From contig NZ_CP109073.1 of NCBI RefSeq assembly GCF_035917415.1, forward strand, positions 2,515,501 to 2,579,500: a DNA stretch of 64,000 nt. Reading direction: 5' to 3'. The notes under the pieces are model-generated. The model saw nothing but the letters and a program-made list of their open reading frames with translations. It made no database searches and had not been told where the DNA came from. This DNA comes from Streptomyces sp. NBC_01803. GTDB taxonomy: Bacteria > Actinomycetota > Actinomycetes > Streptomycetales > Streptomycetaceae. Positions 50,703 to 59,995 of this stretch are shown in pieces (position 1 is the first letter of the stretch; each line of letters opens with the position of its first letter). Both the position numbers and the translations under genes were made by a program.

Positions 50703-52586
50703 GTGACCGACATCATCGACCACACGGCTGTCGAAGGACCGGAAACCGGCGAGGAGAGCAGCTCGCCGGAGAGCGGGGCGACCGTTCAGGAAGCGTTAGT
50801 GGACCAGGTGGGCGGACTCACCCCGTTCCTGGACGCGCTGCGGATTCCGCCGACGCTGCGCCCCGGGCGCGAGCAGATGGAGATCGCGCTGCGATCGACC
50901 TGGGTGCGGCTCCACTCGGAAATGGCGCCGACCCATGTCTGGACGTACGAGGGGTACTTCCCCGGGCCGACCATCGAGGTGCGACGCGGGCAGCGGATCC
51001 GGGTCGCCTGGACCAACCTCATCGACGGCCCGTATCCCGCGGCGGCGGGGGTGGCTCCGCTGGTCGACGGCGGGCTGCCGGCCAGCGCCGTGCCCGGCCG
51101 GGGCACCGACTTCACGGAGACGAAGGAGGTCGCCGACCTCCCGGCCTGGATCGTCACCCACCTGCACGGCGCGGTCACGGGCGGGGGCAACGACGGCTGG
51201 ACGGAGAACGGGGTCCCGCGCGGCGACGCGCAGCTGTCGGAGTATCCGAACGACCAGCCCGCCACGGCCCTTTGGTACCACGACCACGTGCTGAACGTGA
51301 CACGCTGGACCGTCTTCGCGGGGCTGGCCGGCATGTACCTGGTCCGGGACGAGGAGGAAGAGGCACTGAACCTGCCGAGCGGGAAGCACGAGATCCCGCT
51401 GGTGCTGGCCGACCGCAACTTCGAGTTGGGCGGCGACGGACAGCCCACCGGCGAGCTGCTCTACAAGGTGCCGAGCCTGCCCTTCCCGGACCCGGAGTCG
51501 GGCGAGAGCATCACCATTCCCTTCACCGGCCCCTACACGCTGGTCAACGGCGTGGTGTGGCCGCATCTGGAGGTCGAGCCGCGCTGGTACCGGTTCCGGC
51601 TGCTGAACGGCGCGAGCGCGCGGACGTTCGACCTCGTGCTGCTCGACGAGACGGGGCAGCCGGTGCGGGGCGCGATCAAGCAGATCGGCTCCGACGGCGG
51701 GCTGTTGCCCCGCGCGGTCCCGGTGGACTTCGACGCCGCCCTCCCCCGGTTGAGCGTGGCGCCGGCCGAACGCATGGATCTGCTCATCGACTTCAGGGCG
51801 CTGCGCGGCAAGACGCTGCGGCTGGTGAACGTCGGCCCGAACGTCGCGCCCGGCGACGCGGACCCGGTGGGCAACGTGCCCTTCCCGCAAGTCATGGAGT
51901 TCCGGGTGGGGGCCAAGGCGGTGCCGGACCGGTTCGTGCTGCCCGGTGTCGTCTCCTCCTCCTTCCGTCGGCTGGCCCACGACACGCCGCACGGACACCG
52001 GCTCGTCGTGCTCACGCCGCCCGGCACCACGGGCGGCCGGGGGCACCAGGAGATGTGGGAGATGGCGGAGGTCCCCGAGGGCTCGGTCGAGGTGCCGTCC
52101 AACGGCGTGATCCAGGTGACGGACGGGGGCGGCCGGACGCGGACCTACCGCCGGATAGCCCGGACGTTCGACGACGCGCTCAACTTCAAGATCGCGCATG
52201 GCGCTTACGAGCAGTGGAGCTTCCTGAACCTGGGCGGTCCGCCGCACCCGATGCACATCCACCTGACCACGTTCCAGCTCATGGGGCGCGACGCCTACCA
52301 GGTGACCGGGTTCGATCCCGTGCTGGGCGGCACGCGCGAGCCGATCGCGTTCGACCCGGGTGTCGCGATCCCGCTCGCGCCGAACGAGCGCGGCGGGAAG
52401 GATGTCGTGCAGGTCCCGGCCGGGCAGATGGTGCGGGTCATGGGCCAGTTCGCGGGGGCGCACGGGCGGTTCATGTACCACTGCCACCTGTTGGAGCACG
52501 AGGACATGGGCATGATGCGACCGTTCGTCGTCATGCCGCGTGAGGTCCTGAAGTTCGACCACAATCCGGGGCACGGCGGGCACTGA
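50703..52586 (+). CDS. Multicopper oxidase, phenoxazinone synthase/bilirubin-oxidase-like
   Basis: Oxidises phenolic or aminophenol substrates with reduction of O2 to water. All four copper-binding segments are present: [22 protein letters not shown] and [13 protein letters not shown], with the type 1 axial Met in the last. Length 627 aa and no signal peptide agree with PhsA-type enzymes of Streptomyces. The GTG at 50703 is preceded by GGGGATC. A repressor of the MarR family is downstream, but no secondary-metabolite cluster is visible. Confidence 0.9.
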   Translation: MTDIIDHTAVEGPETGEESSSPESGATVQEALVDQVGGLTPFLDALRIPPTLRPGREQMEIALRSTWVRLHSEMAPTHVWTYEGYFPGPTIEVRRGQRIRVAWTNLIDGPYPAAAGVAPLVDGGLPASAVPGRGTDFTETKEVADLPAWIVTHLHGAVTGGGNDGWTENGVPRGDAQLSEYPNDQPATALWYHDHVLNVTRWTVFAGLAGMYLVRDEEEEALNLPSGKHEIPLVLADRNFELGGDGQPTGELLYKVPSLPFPDPESGESITIPFTGPYTLVNGVVWPHLEVEPRWYRFRLLNGASARTFDLVLLDETGQPVRGAIKQIGSDGGLLPRAVPVDFDAALPRLSVAPAERMDLLIDFRALRGKTLRLVNVGPNVAPGDADPVGNVPFPQVMEFRVGAKAVPDRFVLPGVVSSSFRRLAHDTPHGHRLVVLTPPGTTGGRGHQEMWEMAEVPEGSVEVPSNGVIQVTDGGGRTRTYRRIARTFDDALNFKIAHGAYEQWSFLNLGGPPHPMHIHLTTFQLMGRDAYQVTGFDPVLGGTREPIAFDPGVAIPLAPNERGGKDVVQVPAGQMVRVMGQFAGAHGRFMYHCHLLEHEDMGMMRPFVVMPREVLKFDHNPGHGGH

Positions 52587-52957
52587 GCCGCGAGCCCCGG
52601 AACGGGCGGGTCCCGTCCGGTCGTCGCGATCGGGCGGGACCGCATGTGTCAGGGAAGAAGTCGGGGCGCGAGCCGTTCCAGTCGGTCCACGGTGGCGGGC
52701 GGGTCGGCCGCCAGGGGGTGCGGCAGCACGTGGTCGGCTCCGACCGGCCAGGTGCTCGCGCGGGCGGGCGGCCACGGTGGCTCGTCGCCCCAGGCCAGGT
52801 GGCGTCGATGAGCCGGTCACCGCGCGCGGACACCGGCGCCCTTGGCCGGCGTCGCTCGGTTCGGAGAACAGTCCGCCCGTGGCCGTTCACCACACCGACG
52901 TGACGGACTCGTCGGCGGCGGGAATGGCCGGACCGCGCGGGGGGTTGCCATTCCATG
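52587..52957. other. Gap between the multicopper oxidase and MarR genes
   Basis: About 370 bp without a supported gene. A stretch on the minus strand (52647-52800) reads as protein-like sequence ending PATVDRLERLAPRLLP and a stop, and may be the tail of a lost gene, but I cannot name it. An inverted repeat GGCGGGACC-type arm near 52605-52640 may terminate the oxidase transcript. Confidence 0.35.
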
Positions 52958-52984
52958 GCTTGCCACGGACAACATATGGCAAGC
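52958..52984. promoter_or_regulatory. Inverted repeat upstream of the MarR gene
   Basis: GCTTGCCA (52958-52965) and TGGCAAGC (52977-52984) form a perfect 8-bp inverted repeat spaced by 11 bp, 30 bp before the MarR start. A further TTGCCA at 52945 repeats a half site. Position and symmetry fit a MarR operator. Confidence 0.65.
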
Positions 52985-53014
52985 AATGCACAAGCCATAC
53001 AAAGGAGCCGCGCG

Positions 53015-53464
53015 GTGGAGAAGGTGGAAGTCCGACGGGACTTCGAGCGGCGGGAGTCGCTCGGGTATCAGGTCAACCACCTCGCGAGGCTGCTCGCCCA
53101 GGCGCTGCGGGCCCGGATCGAGCCGCACGGGATCGTGCCGGGGCAGTTCGCGCAGCTTCTCGCTCTGTATGAGGAAGACGGGCTCACCCAGCAGGAGTTG
53201 TGCGCGCGGGTGCGCGTCGACCAGTCGACCATGGCACACACGCTCAAGCGCATGGAGCGCGACGGCCTGATCCATCGCGCACCCGATCCGGACGACCGGC
53301 GGCGGGCCATCATCACGCTCTCGGACCGGGCCTGGGAGGTGCGGCCGGCGCTGGTGCGGGCCGCGCTGGAGGTGAACGCCACCGCCACCGAGGGGCTCGG
53401 CGACAGCGAGGTGGCGGCGCTCATGGACGTCGTCGCCCGGCTGATCCGGAATCTTGAGGCGTAG
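53015..53464 (+). CDS. MarR family transcriptional regulator
   Basis: Winged-helix dimer, 149 aa. QVNHLARLLAQALRARIEPHG forms the dimer helix; the DNA-binding part is LTQQELCARVRVDQSTMAH followed by LKRMERDGLIHRAPDPDDRR, the conserved wing. I chose the GTG at 53015 because AAGGAG lies 7 nt upstream; longer frames at 52955 would read through the operator. Targets beyond its own promoter are unknown. Confidence 0.9.
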   Translation: MEKVEVRRDFERRESLGYQVNHLARLLAQALRARIEPHGIVPGQFAQLLALYEEDGLTQQELCARVRVDQSTMAHTLKRMERDGLIHRAPDPDDRRRAIITLSDRAWEVRPALVRAALEVNATATEGLGDSEVAALMDVVARLIRNLEA

Positions 53465-53502
53465 GAGGAGTAGGAGGAGCAGAAGGAGGGAGGCACAGGG
53501 AT

Positions 53503-53950
53503 GTCCCGGCGACTTCTCCCGCGGCGAGCGCATCTCACCGCGGGACTCATCGGCTTTCCGCTCATTCTGACGTTCTGGACCAGCACGGCGCCGTCGAGCT
53601 CTTCGGGTCGGCCGACGACGTGGCGGCGGTGAGGCGAGCCATCGCCTGGGGACTCCTCGCGCTCGTACCGGCGTTGGCCGCCACCGGGGCGATCGGGTTC
53701 CGTCTGACGGGCGTTCGGCCGATCCGCGGGAGGTCGCCACGAAGCGCCGGATGCCCGTGATCACCGGGGCTGGGTCTGCTGGTGCTGACGCCCGCGGTCC
53801 GCTATCCGGCCGCCGCGACGGCGCGTGATGACTTCGACGCCGCTTACACCTTCGTTCAGGCCGTGGAACTTCTCGCCGGGCCCACCGACTTGACGCTCAT
53901 GTCGCTGAACATCGCGACGGGCCGCACCTGTCGAGGAAACCGTCGGCTCA
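53503..53950 (+). pseudogene. Frameshifted small membrane protein
   Basis: Three frames carry successive pieces of one protein of about 140 residues: SRRLLPRRAHLTAGLIGFPL with LILTFW after it, then VELFGSADDVAAVRRAIAWG with LLALVPALAATGAIGF, then LVLTPAVRYPAA followed by YTFVQAVELLAGPTDLTL and MSLNIATG. Each piece matches the layout of a small four-helix membrane protein common in Streptomyces. At least two frameshifts separate them. It may once have been co-expressed with the MarR gene 38 bp upstream. Confidence 0.6.
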
Positions 53951-54380
53951 GCGCGCCAACGCCCGTAATCCACACCGGAGCCGCACGAACGGAAACGCCG
54001 GCCTTGACATCCACATCTGTGGACGAAGGCCGACGCCGCGTTCGGGGGCTTTCCCGACTCAGACGAGGCAGCCGAGGAAGAGGACGGCTTCAGCAAGCAG
54101 TTCGGTGAGCATAACGACTCCCGGAGGGGTAGACGGATGTCACGAGTGTGAACCCATGTGACCGGACGCGACTGGTTTAGCACGCCGCCTACGCCCCCTC
54201 CATCCTCCTCGGGCAGATTCATCAGCGGCTCCGCGTGTCCGCGCCCCTGGCATAAAGATCTGCTCAACCTCCGATGAATAAAACGGTGTTCAGCCTGTTC
54301 ACGCTTGCCCTCGGCACCGGGAATCCCTTTGTGGCCCACTCGTGGCGAGAGTGGGAATACTGTGCCGAAATATCGCGAGG
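53951..54380. other. Gene-poor stretch with lower G+C
   Basis: No supported gene. The part from 54240 to 54380 is A/T rich for this genome (ATAAAGATCTGC, GATGAATAAAACGG), which suggests foreign or decayed sequence. Confidence 0.35.
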
Positions 54381-54600
54381 TCAGGATATCCGGCGCGGAA
54401 CGGCGGGCCCGGATCCATAAGCCGTCACCACAGCCTGGGCGCGGTCGCGCACCTCCAGTTCGCGCGGCAGCCTGCTCACACGGGTCTTGACCGTCTCCCC
54501 GCCGACGACGAGGCGGGCGGCGATCTCGGCGCTGGACAGGCCCCGCCCGATCAGGCGCAGCAGTCCCGCGATCCGCCGGCCCCGTTCCTCGGCCCTGCCT
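54381..54600 (-). pseudogene. Truncated LuxR-type HTH (response-regulator remnant)
   Basis: The end of the frame reads LSSAEIAARLVVGGETVKTR and then VRDRAQAVVTAYGSG, the C-terminal HTH of NarL/LuxR response regulators. The usual H in VKTHVSR is R here, the turn is altered, and no receiver domain precedes it. Upstream codons in the same frame are not family-like. A decayed fragment of a two-component regulator. Confidence 0.6.
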
Positions 54601-54708
54601 GGGTGATCAACGCGACCCGATGCACACAGGTTTGTCGGTTGAAGCGGAAGCCGCACATGGGGGCAGGACGGGCGTCGGCAGGGCGGGGCCGGGATCACGG
54701 GACAGCCT

Positions 54709-54987
54709 TCAGGGCGCGTCCGCGTGGCCGAGGGAGCGGCCGGGGGCGACGCGGTCGCGGACCAGGCGCTTGACCGCCGTGGGTTCGGGGAAGCCCTGCG
54801 TCTTGCGGTCCCATACGGTCTCCCCGTCGACGCGGACCGCGAAGACACCGCCGGTGCCGGGGACGAGGGCGACCTCGGTGAGGTCGGTCTCGAAGGTGCT
54901 CAGCAACTCCTGCGCCAGCCAGGCCGCCCTCGGCAGCCAGCGGCACTGGGTGCAGTACTCGATCCGGACTTCGTGCTTCACGGTCAT
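54709..54987 (-). CDS. SelT/SelW/SelH family (Rdx) thioredoxin-like protein
   Basis: Small redox protein, 92 aa. The family starts with a beta strand and CxxC: RIEYCTQCRWLPRAAWLAQE, then VALVPGTGGVFAVRVDGE and VWDRKTQGFPEPTAVKRLVR. Both Cys are present, while some homologues have selenocysteine. The ATG at 54987 is used over 54996. Biological role not known. Confidence 0.88.
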   Translation of the reverse strand: MTVKHEVRIEYCTQCRWLPRAAWLAQELLSTFETDLTEVALVPGTGGVFAVRVDGETVWDRKTQGFPEPTAVKRLVRDRVAPGRSLGHADAP

Positions 54988-55050
54988 GACGACCATTGTG
55001 TGCCCCCGTCCGCGCGCGCGGACGGGGGCGGGGCCGGGCCGGGGGTCGTG

Positions 55051-55989
55051 TCAGGGGAGCATGACCCCGTACGCCTGTGCCGCTTCGACGACCGGCTGGA
55101 AGAACGTGGTGCCGCCGGAGGTGCAGTTCCCGCTGCCGCCGGAGGTCAGGCCGAGGCCGATGGTGCCGGAGTACAGCGGGCCGCCGCTGTCGCCGGGCTC
55201 GGCGCAGATGTTGGTCCTGATCAGGCCGGAGACGATGTCACCGTTGCCGTAGTCCACGGTGTAGTTGAGCCCGTTGACCGAGCCGCAACGCACGCCGGTG
55301 GTGCTGCCGCTGCGGCAGGCGGACTGCCCGACGAACGGGTTCTGCAGCGAAGTGATCGTCTGCGAGCCGCCGTTGTACAGGTTCACCGTGCTGGGGACGC
55401 CGGCCGGCTGCGGGTCGTACCGCACCAAGCCGTAGTCGTTGCCGGGGAACGAGGACGCCTGCGTGTAGCCGATCCAGTTCACGCCGTCGTTCCACAGCGG
55501 GTACGGGGGCGTGGGGCCGTACGGGTCGTCGGTGCAGTGCCCGGCGGTCAGGAAGTAGAAGACGCCGCCGGCCTTGACGTTGAACCCGAGCGAGCAACGC
55601 CAGCCCAGGTCCGCGTAGATGGCGTCGCCACCCTGCAGGTACTGCTGGAACCTGCCCTCGGTGCGCTCGATGGTGAGGGCGCCGGAGAGGGCACCGGCGC
55701 CGCGCTTGATCCGCGCTGTCTCGGAGCGGGAGACCGACTCGTCGGCCAGCACGACGACCGTGCCGGACTCCGCGTCGACGGCCCACGCCGTCCCGCTGAC
55801 GTCGGCCGCGTCGACGGCCTCGGCCGCGCGGTCGAGCTCCGACGAGCTGTACGTCGTCGCCCCGCCCGCGTCGGCCGCGGCGATGCCCGGCGTGACGAAG
55901 GCCGCCAGGGCCAGCAGGCCCGACGCCACGGCGGTCAGCCGTAAGCCCCGGACGACCCGGTGGTGGGGGTTGGTGCGCTTCGATCTCAC
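55051..55989 (-). CDS. Secreted serine protease of the alpha-lytic/streptogrisin (S1E) family
   Basis: Extracellular chymotrypsin-fold protease, 312 aa as prepropeptide. A basic N-terminus with hydrophobic core ([19 protein letters not shown]) ends at an AxA site near AAADAGG. A short propeptide of about 90 residues follows. The mature chain has catalytic His in [10 protein letters not shown], Asp in GNDYGLVRY and Ser in [11 protein letters not shown], with paired Cys around them. The GTG at 55989 has GGAGGAAAT upstream; longer frames to 56121 are rejected. Similar to streptogrisin B-size enzymes. Confidence 0.92.
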   Translation of the reverse strand: MRSKRTNPHHRVVRGLRLTAVASGLLALAAFVTPGIAAADAGGATTYSSSELDRAAEAVDAADVSGTAWAVDAESGTVVVLADESVSRSETARIKRGAGALSGALTIERTEGRFQQYLQGGDAIYADLGWRCSLGFNVKAGGVFYFLTAGHCTDDPYGPTPPYPLWNDGVNWIGYTQASSFPGNDYGLVRYDPQPAGVPSTVNLYNGGSQTITSLQNPFVGQSACRSGSTTGVRCGSVNGLNYTVDYGNGDIVSGLIRTNICAEPGDSGGPLYSGTIGLGLTSGGSGNCTSGGTTFFQPVVEAAQAYGVMLP

Positions 55990-56186
55990 GGATTTCCTCC
56001 CGGAGGATTTCTTCGGTCCGTTGGGTGTGCGGACGTGTGAGGCGTGGCCGCGGACACCCAGATGAGTCATGTCCACGACAAGCGCTACACAGAGTGTTCC
56101 CACCGTCGCCGCATTTGCCAAGGAGGTCTTTCAGCCACGCTCAGCACTCGGCCGACCGCGCACCGCCCCCGGGTCGCACCCGGGGG

Positions 56187-56585
56187 TCAGCCGACGGCGT
56201 TGCGCAGCACGACCCACAGCAGCGCCGTGCCGAGCACGGCGGCGATCCCGCGACGCCCGAGGCGCGGGCGGTAACGGCGGCCCCGCAGGCCCTCGTACAG
56301 CCAGCGGCCCCCGAACCACGCGCCCAGCGGCAGACCGAGAAGCAGCAGCGCCGCGTTGTCGTGCAGGGCCGCCGCGAGGTCGCCGTGCAGGAGGTCGTAG
56401 GCCATCCGGGTGCCGCCGCAAGCCGGACAGAGCAGGCCGGTGGCCCAGTTCACCGGGCAGCGCGGCAGGAGCCGGCCGCCCTCGTGCGGGTTGACGCGCC
56501 ACAGATACCCGGCGGCCACCAGCCCCGACGTGAGCGCCGCCAGCGGTGGGGCCGCCGGGTGGGACGGCCACCGGTTCACCCTCAT
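56187..56585 (-). CDS. DUF2752 membrane protein
   Basis: 132 residues. The DUF2752 signature GLLCPACGGTRMAYDLLHGD, with conserved Cys pair CPACG, precedes two hydrophobic segments (ALLLLGLPLGAWFGG and IAAVLGTALLWVVLR). Function not known. It is 10 bp downstream of the TM2-domain gene, a pairing often seen in Streptomyces. Confidence 0.85.
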   Translation of the reverse strand: MRVNRWPSHPAAPPLAALTSGLVAAGYLWRVNPHEGGRLLPRCPVNWATGLLCPACGGTRMAYDLLHGDLAAALHDNAALLLLGLPLGAWFGGRWLYEGLRGRRYRPRLGRRGIAAVLGTALLWVVLRNAVG

Positions 56586-56595
56586 GGCCGACCCG

Positions 56596-57229
56596 TCAGC
56601 TCCGCAGGACGAGGCCGTTGGAGTCGGTCCGGTCCTCGCTCGCCAGGAAGATCGCGCCGTCGACGATGGCCCAGATGCCCAGGCCGCCGCAGGTCAGGAG
56701 CTGGGCGATGGCGATGCCGACGTGGCCGGTGTAGAAGCGCCCCACGCCGAAGGTGCCGAGGAGGAGTTGGAGCACGCCCGCGAGGATCTTGGACTTGGGT
56801 GGAGTACCGCCGGCCGTACCGGTCGTAGCCGTAGGGGGCGGTCGGGTCGAACGGGTACGCCGCCGGATAGGCGCCGGGGAACGGGCCCGGTGGCGGGTAC
56901 GGGCCGGGTGGCGGATAGGCGCCGGGGAACGGGCCCGGTGGCGGGTACGGGCCGGGTGGCGGATAGGCGCCGGGGAACGGGCCCGGTGGCGGGTACGGGC
57001 CGGGCGGGGGCGCGTAACCGCCGGAGTGCGGGCCGGGCGCGGGAGGCGGGGCTGAGGCCCGCCCTGGCCCCGGGGGCTGGCCCTGCTTCCGGTCCTCACC
57101 GTCGTCGGGCCCCCAGGCGTAACCGGAGCCGCCCGGGCCGCCGGGACCGCCGGGACCGCCCGGACCGCCGGGGCGCGGCTGGGAGCCCGGTCGGTAGGCG
57201 AACGGGTCACGCTCCTGCGGATCGGACAT
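56596..57229 (-). pseudogene. TM2-domain protein, interrupted by a +1 frameshift
   Basis: The N-terminal part from ATG 57229 is SDPQERDPFAYRPGSQP then long Gly/Pro repeats (GPYPPPGPFPGAYPPP, three times). The C-terminal TM2 domain (KSKILAGVLQLLLGTFGVGR, then FYTGHVGIAIAQLLTCGGLG and IWAIVDGAIFL) is in another frame. The switch is at a GGG run, 56797-56799: removal of one base joins YGRRYST to KSKILAG. It may be a real mutation or a sequencing error, because everything else is intact. Confidence 0.8.
56865..57008 (-). repeat. Three 48-bp tandem repeats in the TM2 gene
   Basis: Units start at 56865, 56913 and 56961 with GGATAGGCGCCGGGGAACGG and are nearly identical. Each encodes 16 residues of the Pro/Gly/Tyr-rich N-terminal region, so copy number can change without loss of frame. 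Confidence 0.85.
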
Positions 57230-57372
57230 TTTCCCCCCAGGGAACGGATGTACGGGCGAACGGGTGACCGGTCGCGAACCGCACGCCGCACCGGATCGCC
57301 CCCTGCCATACTGCCAGCCGCGCCCGGCGTCCGGCGCGTCCGGCGCCCGGCGTCCGGCACGCCCGGCGCCCG

Positions 57373-57861
57373 TCAGCCGTCGCCGCCCGCGCCCAGGGCC
57401 CGCGCCACGGCTGCCTCCGGGGTCGGCGCGTGGTCGATGCCCGGGACCTCCCGTCCGTCCCCGTCCAGCACCCGCCAGCCGCCGAGGGAGACCACCGGCA
57501 CGACGGCGTCCTCCCGGCGCCTGGCGAGGGCGATCTCGCTGAGCGTGCCCCACGAGCCGCCGACCACGACGACCGCGTCCGCGCTGCCCGCGATGATCGC
57601 GTTGCGGGCCTCGCCCATGCCGGTCACCAGGACGACGGACAGGTCGGGAGAGGCACCCACGCGGGTGGCGTTCGGCCGGACACCGATCACCAGACCGCCG
57701 GCGGCGCGCGCTCCCGCCGCGGCTGCGGCCATCACCCCGCCGCCGCCGCCACAGATCACCAGCGCGCCGCGCTCGGCGAGCAACCGGCCCACCGCGCGGG
57801 CGGCGGCGGCCTCCTCTGGCGTGCACTCCCCCGGGCCGCAGACGGCCACCTGACAGGGCAT
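57373..57861 (-). CDS. LOG/TIGR00725 family Rossmann-fold protein (SLOG superfamily)
   Basis: 162 residues with nucleotide-binding glycine motifs: VAVCGPGECTPEE at the N-terminus, ALVICGGGGGVMAAAAAGA and VVVGGSWGTLSEIALA, the GGxGTxxE motif of the LOG/cytokinin-activating superfamily. Whether it hydrolyses a nucleotide is unknown. The ATG at 57861 has GAGGAGGA upstream; the longer frame to 57894 has no site. Confidence 0.82.
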   Translation of the reverse strand: MPCQVAVCGPGECTPEEAAAARAVGRLLAERGALVICGGGGGVMAAAAAGARAAGGLVIGVRPNATRVGASPDLSVVLVTGMGEARNAIIAGSADAVVVVGGSWGTLSEIALARRREDAVVPVVSLGGWRVLDGDGREVPGIDHAPTPEAAVARALGAGGDG

Positions 57862-57983
57862 CGGTTCCTCCTCGTCGCTCGCCGGACCGGCCACGCCCGC
57901 GTTTGGGGCAATCCGGACGCGGGCCGCCCGGAGCTGTCACGGTGTGGCCGTTCATGTTGCTATCCCATGGATCGGGAGGATTC

Positions 57984-58202
57984 ATGCGCATTCGTACGGT
58001 TCTGGCCGCAGTCGGCCTGGCCACCGCGGGCCTGTTCGCCGGGGCTTCGGGCGCCAGCGCCTACGGCGTCCCGTCGGGTTTCGTGCACGGCGAGTACGCC
58101 GCGCACGGCAAGTACATCGAGATGGGCGAGGAGGAGCTGGAGATCGGAACGTACTCCGTGGAGGCCCTGATCCACGGCGAGATCGGCAAGCACCGCCGCT
58201 GA
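57984..58202 (+). CDS. Small secreted protein
   Basis: 72 residues. A classic signal peptide, MRIRTVLAAVGLATAGLFAG, ends at ASA-Y near residue 26, leaving a mature peptide of about 45 residues rich in Glu, His and Gly (EYAAHGKYIEMGEEELEIG). GGGAGGA lies 3 nt before the ATG. Function unknown; no Cys in the mature part. Confidence 0.75.
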   Translation: MRIRTVLAAVGLATAGLFAGASGASAYGVPSGFVHGEYAAHGKYIEMGEEELEIGTYSVEALIHGEIGKHRR

Positions 58203-58314
58203 CCGCGCCGCATCGGACACATCACCCCCACCGCCCGCTCCGCCCCCGGTGTTCAGCCAGGGGACGGGGCGGGCGGGCGGCGTTCGGGCGGCGTTCGGGC
58301 CTCGTTTCCCGGTG

Positions 58315-58755
<441 letters not shown>

Positions 58756-58876
58756 TACCCGACGCCGGGCGCGGTGCCCGACGCCGGGCCGTGGCGGTGG
58801 AGGCGTGCCGTGGCGGTGGCCGGAGGTGTCCGAACGGGCAGGCGGTGCCCGTTCGGATCCGGGCCACGGGTCCGTC

Positions 58877-59995
58877 CTATCCCCTGGGGTACCGGTCCAG
58901 CCACACCCGCGCCGAATCGGCCGGGCCATGCAGGGCCGGCCCCTGGGTCATCTCCATCGCGAAGTCGTCGGCGAGCTCCAGGATCGTGGACCGGCCCTCC
59001 AGCTCCACCAGCCAGGCCGGTGGCAGGGCCGTCTCGCCGTGCAGGGCGCCCAGCAGATTGCCGCAGACCGAGCCGGTGGAGTCCGAGTCGCCGCCATGGT
59101 TGACCGCCAACAGCAGTCCGTGACGCAGGTCCTGGGCGACCAGCGCGCAATACACGCCGATGGCCAGCGCCTCTTCCGCCGTCCAGCCCTCCCCCAGCGC
59201 CTCGACCCGCTCGGGGGTCGGCATGCCCTGACGGACCATGCCCAGCGCCTTCTTCAACGCCTCGCTCGTCTCCTCGTGCCCCGGCCGGGTCGCGAGCTGG
59301 GCCAGCGCCTTCTGCACGGCCGCGTCCAGCCCGTCCCCGCGCACCAGGCCGTGCACGATCGCCGCGAACGCGCCCGCCGCCAGCACGCCGGTGGGATGGC
59401 CGTGGGTCTGCGCGGCGCACTCGACGCCGAGCTGGAACACCAACTGCGGCTCCCAGCCGACCAGCAGGCCGAACGGTGCCGAACGCATCACCGTGCCGCA
59501 GCCCTTGGAGTCCGGGTTCTTCGGCTTGTCCGCCGTCCCCATCGCCTCGTCGGCCAGGCCGCTCAAGCAGGCCCGCCCGGGCGCACGTTGGGAGTACAGC
59601 CACTCCTGCCTGGCCAACCAGCCGTCGCCCGACCGCCGTTCGTCCGGGCCCCACTCGCGCTGAGTGGTGTACCAGCGGCGGTAGGCGGCGTGCACGTCGG
59701 TGGGCGGGTGCCAGGCGCCGGTGTCGCGCCGGACGTGGGCGCGGATCAGGCCGTCGACGGTGAACAGCGTCATCTGCGTGTCGTCCGTGATGGCCCCGCG
59801 CCGGCCGTACGCGGGTACGTAGTCCGTGACGCCGTCGGGCCCGTGCTTCTCGCGGATCGCGCTCAGCGACTCGAACTCGACGCCCGCGCCGAGCGCGTCG
59901 CCGATCGCGCCGCCGAGCAGGCACCCGCGCACCCGGCTGCGGAAGTCCTGCTGCTCCGGGCGCCCCCACATGGCGCCGCCGACCGGTGTCGTCAC
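58877..59995 (-). CDS. ADP-ribosylglycohydrolase family protein
   Basis: Predicted removal of ADP-ribose from proteins or nucleic acids (DraG/ARH fold). Mg2+ and substrate motifs are [33 protein letters not shown] and [19 protein letters not shown]. Length 372 aa is normal. The GTG at 59995 overlaps the fbiC stop as GTGA, so it is expressed as the second gene after fbiC, an odd functional pairing. Confidence 0.9.
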   Translation of the reverse strand: MTTPVGGAMWGRPEQQDFRSRVRGCLLGGAIGDALGAGVEFESLSAIREKHGPDGVTDYVPAYGRRGAITDDTQMTLFTVDGLIRAHVRRDTGAWHPPTDVHAAYRRWYTTQREWGPDERRSGDGWLARQEWLYSQRAPGRACLSGLADEAMGTADKPKNPDSKGCGTVMRSAPFGLLVGWEPQLVFQLGVECAAQTHGHPTGVLAAGAFAAIVHGLVRGDGLDAAVQKALAQLATRPGHEETSEALKKALGMVRQGMPTPERVEALGEGWTAEEALAIGVYCALVAQDLRHGLLLAVNHGGDSDSTGSVCGNLLGALHGETALPPAWLVELEGRSTILELADDFAMEMTQGPALHGPADSARVWLDRYPRG

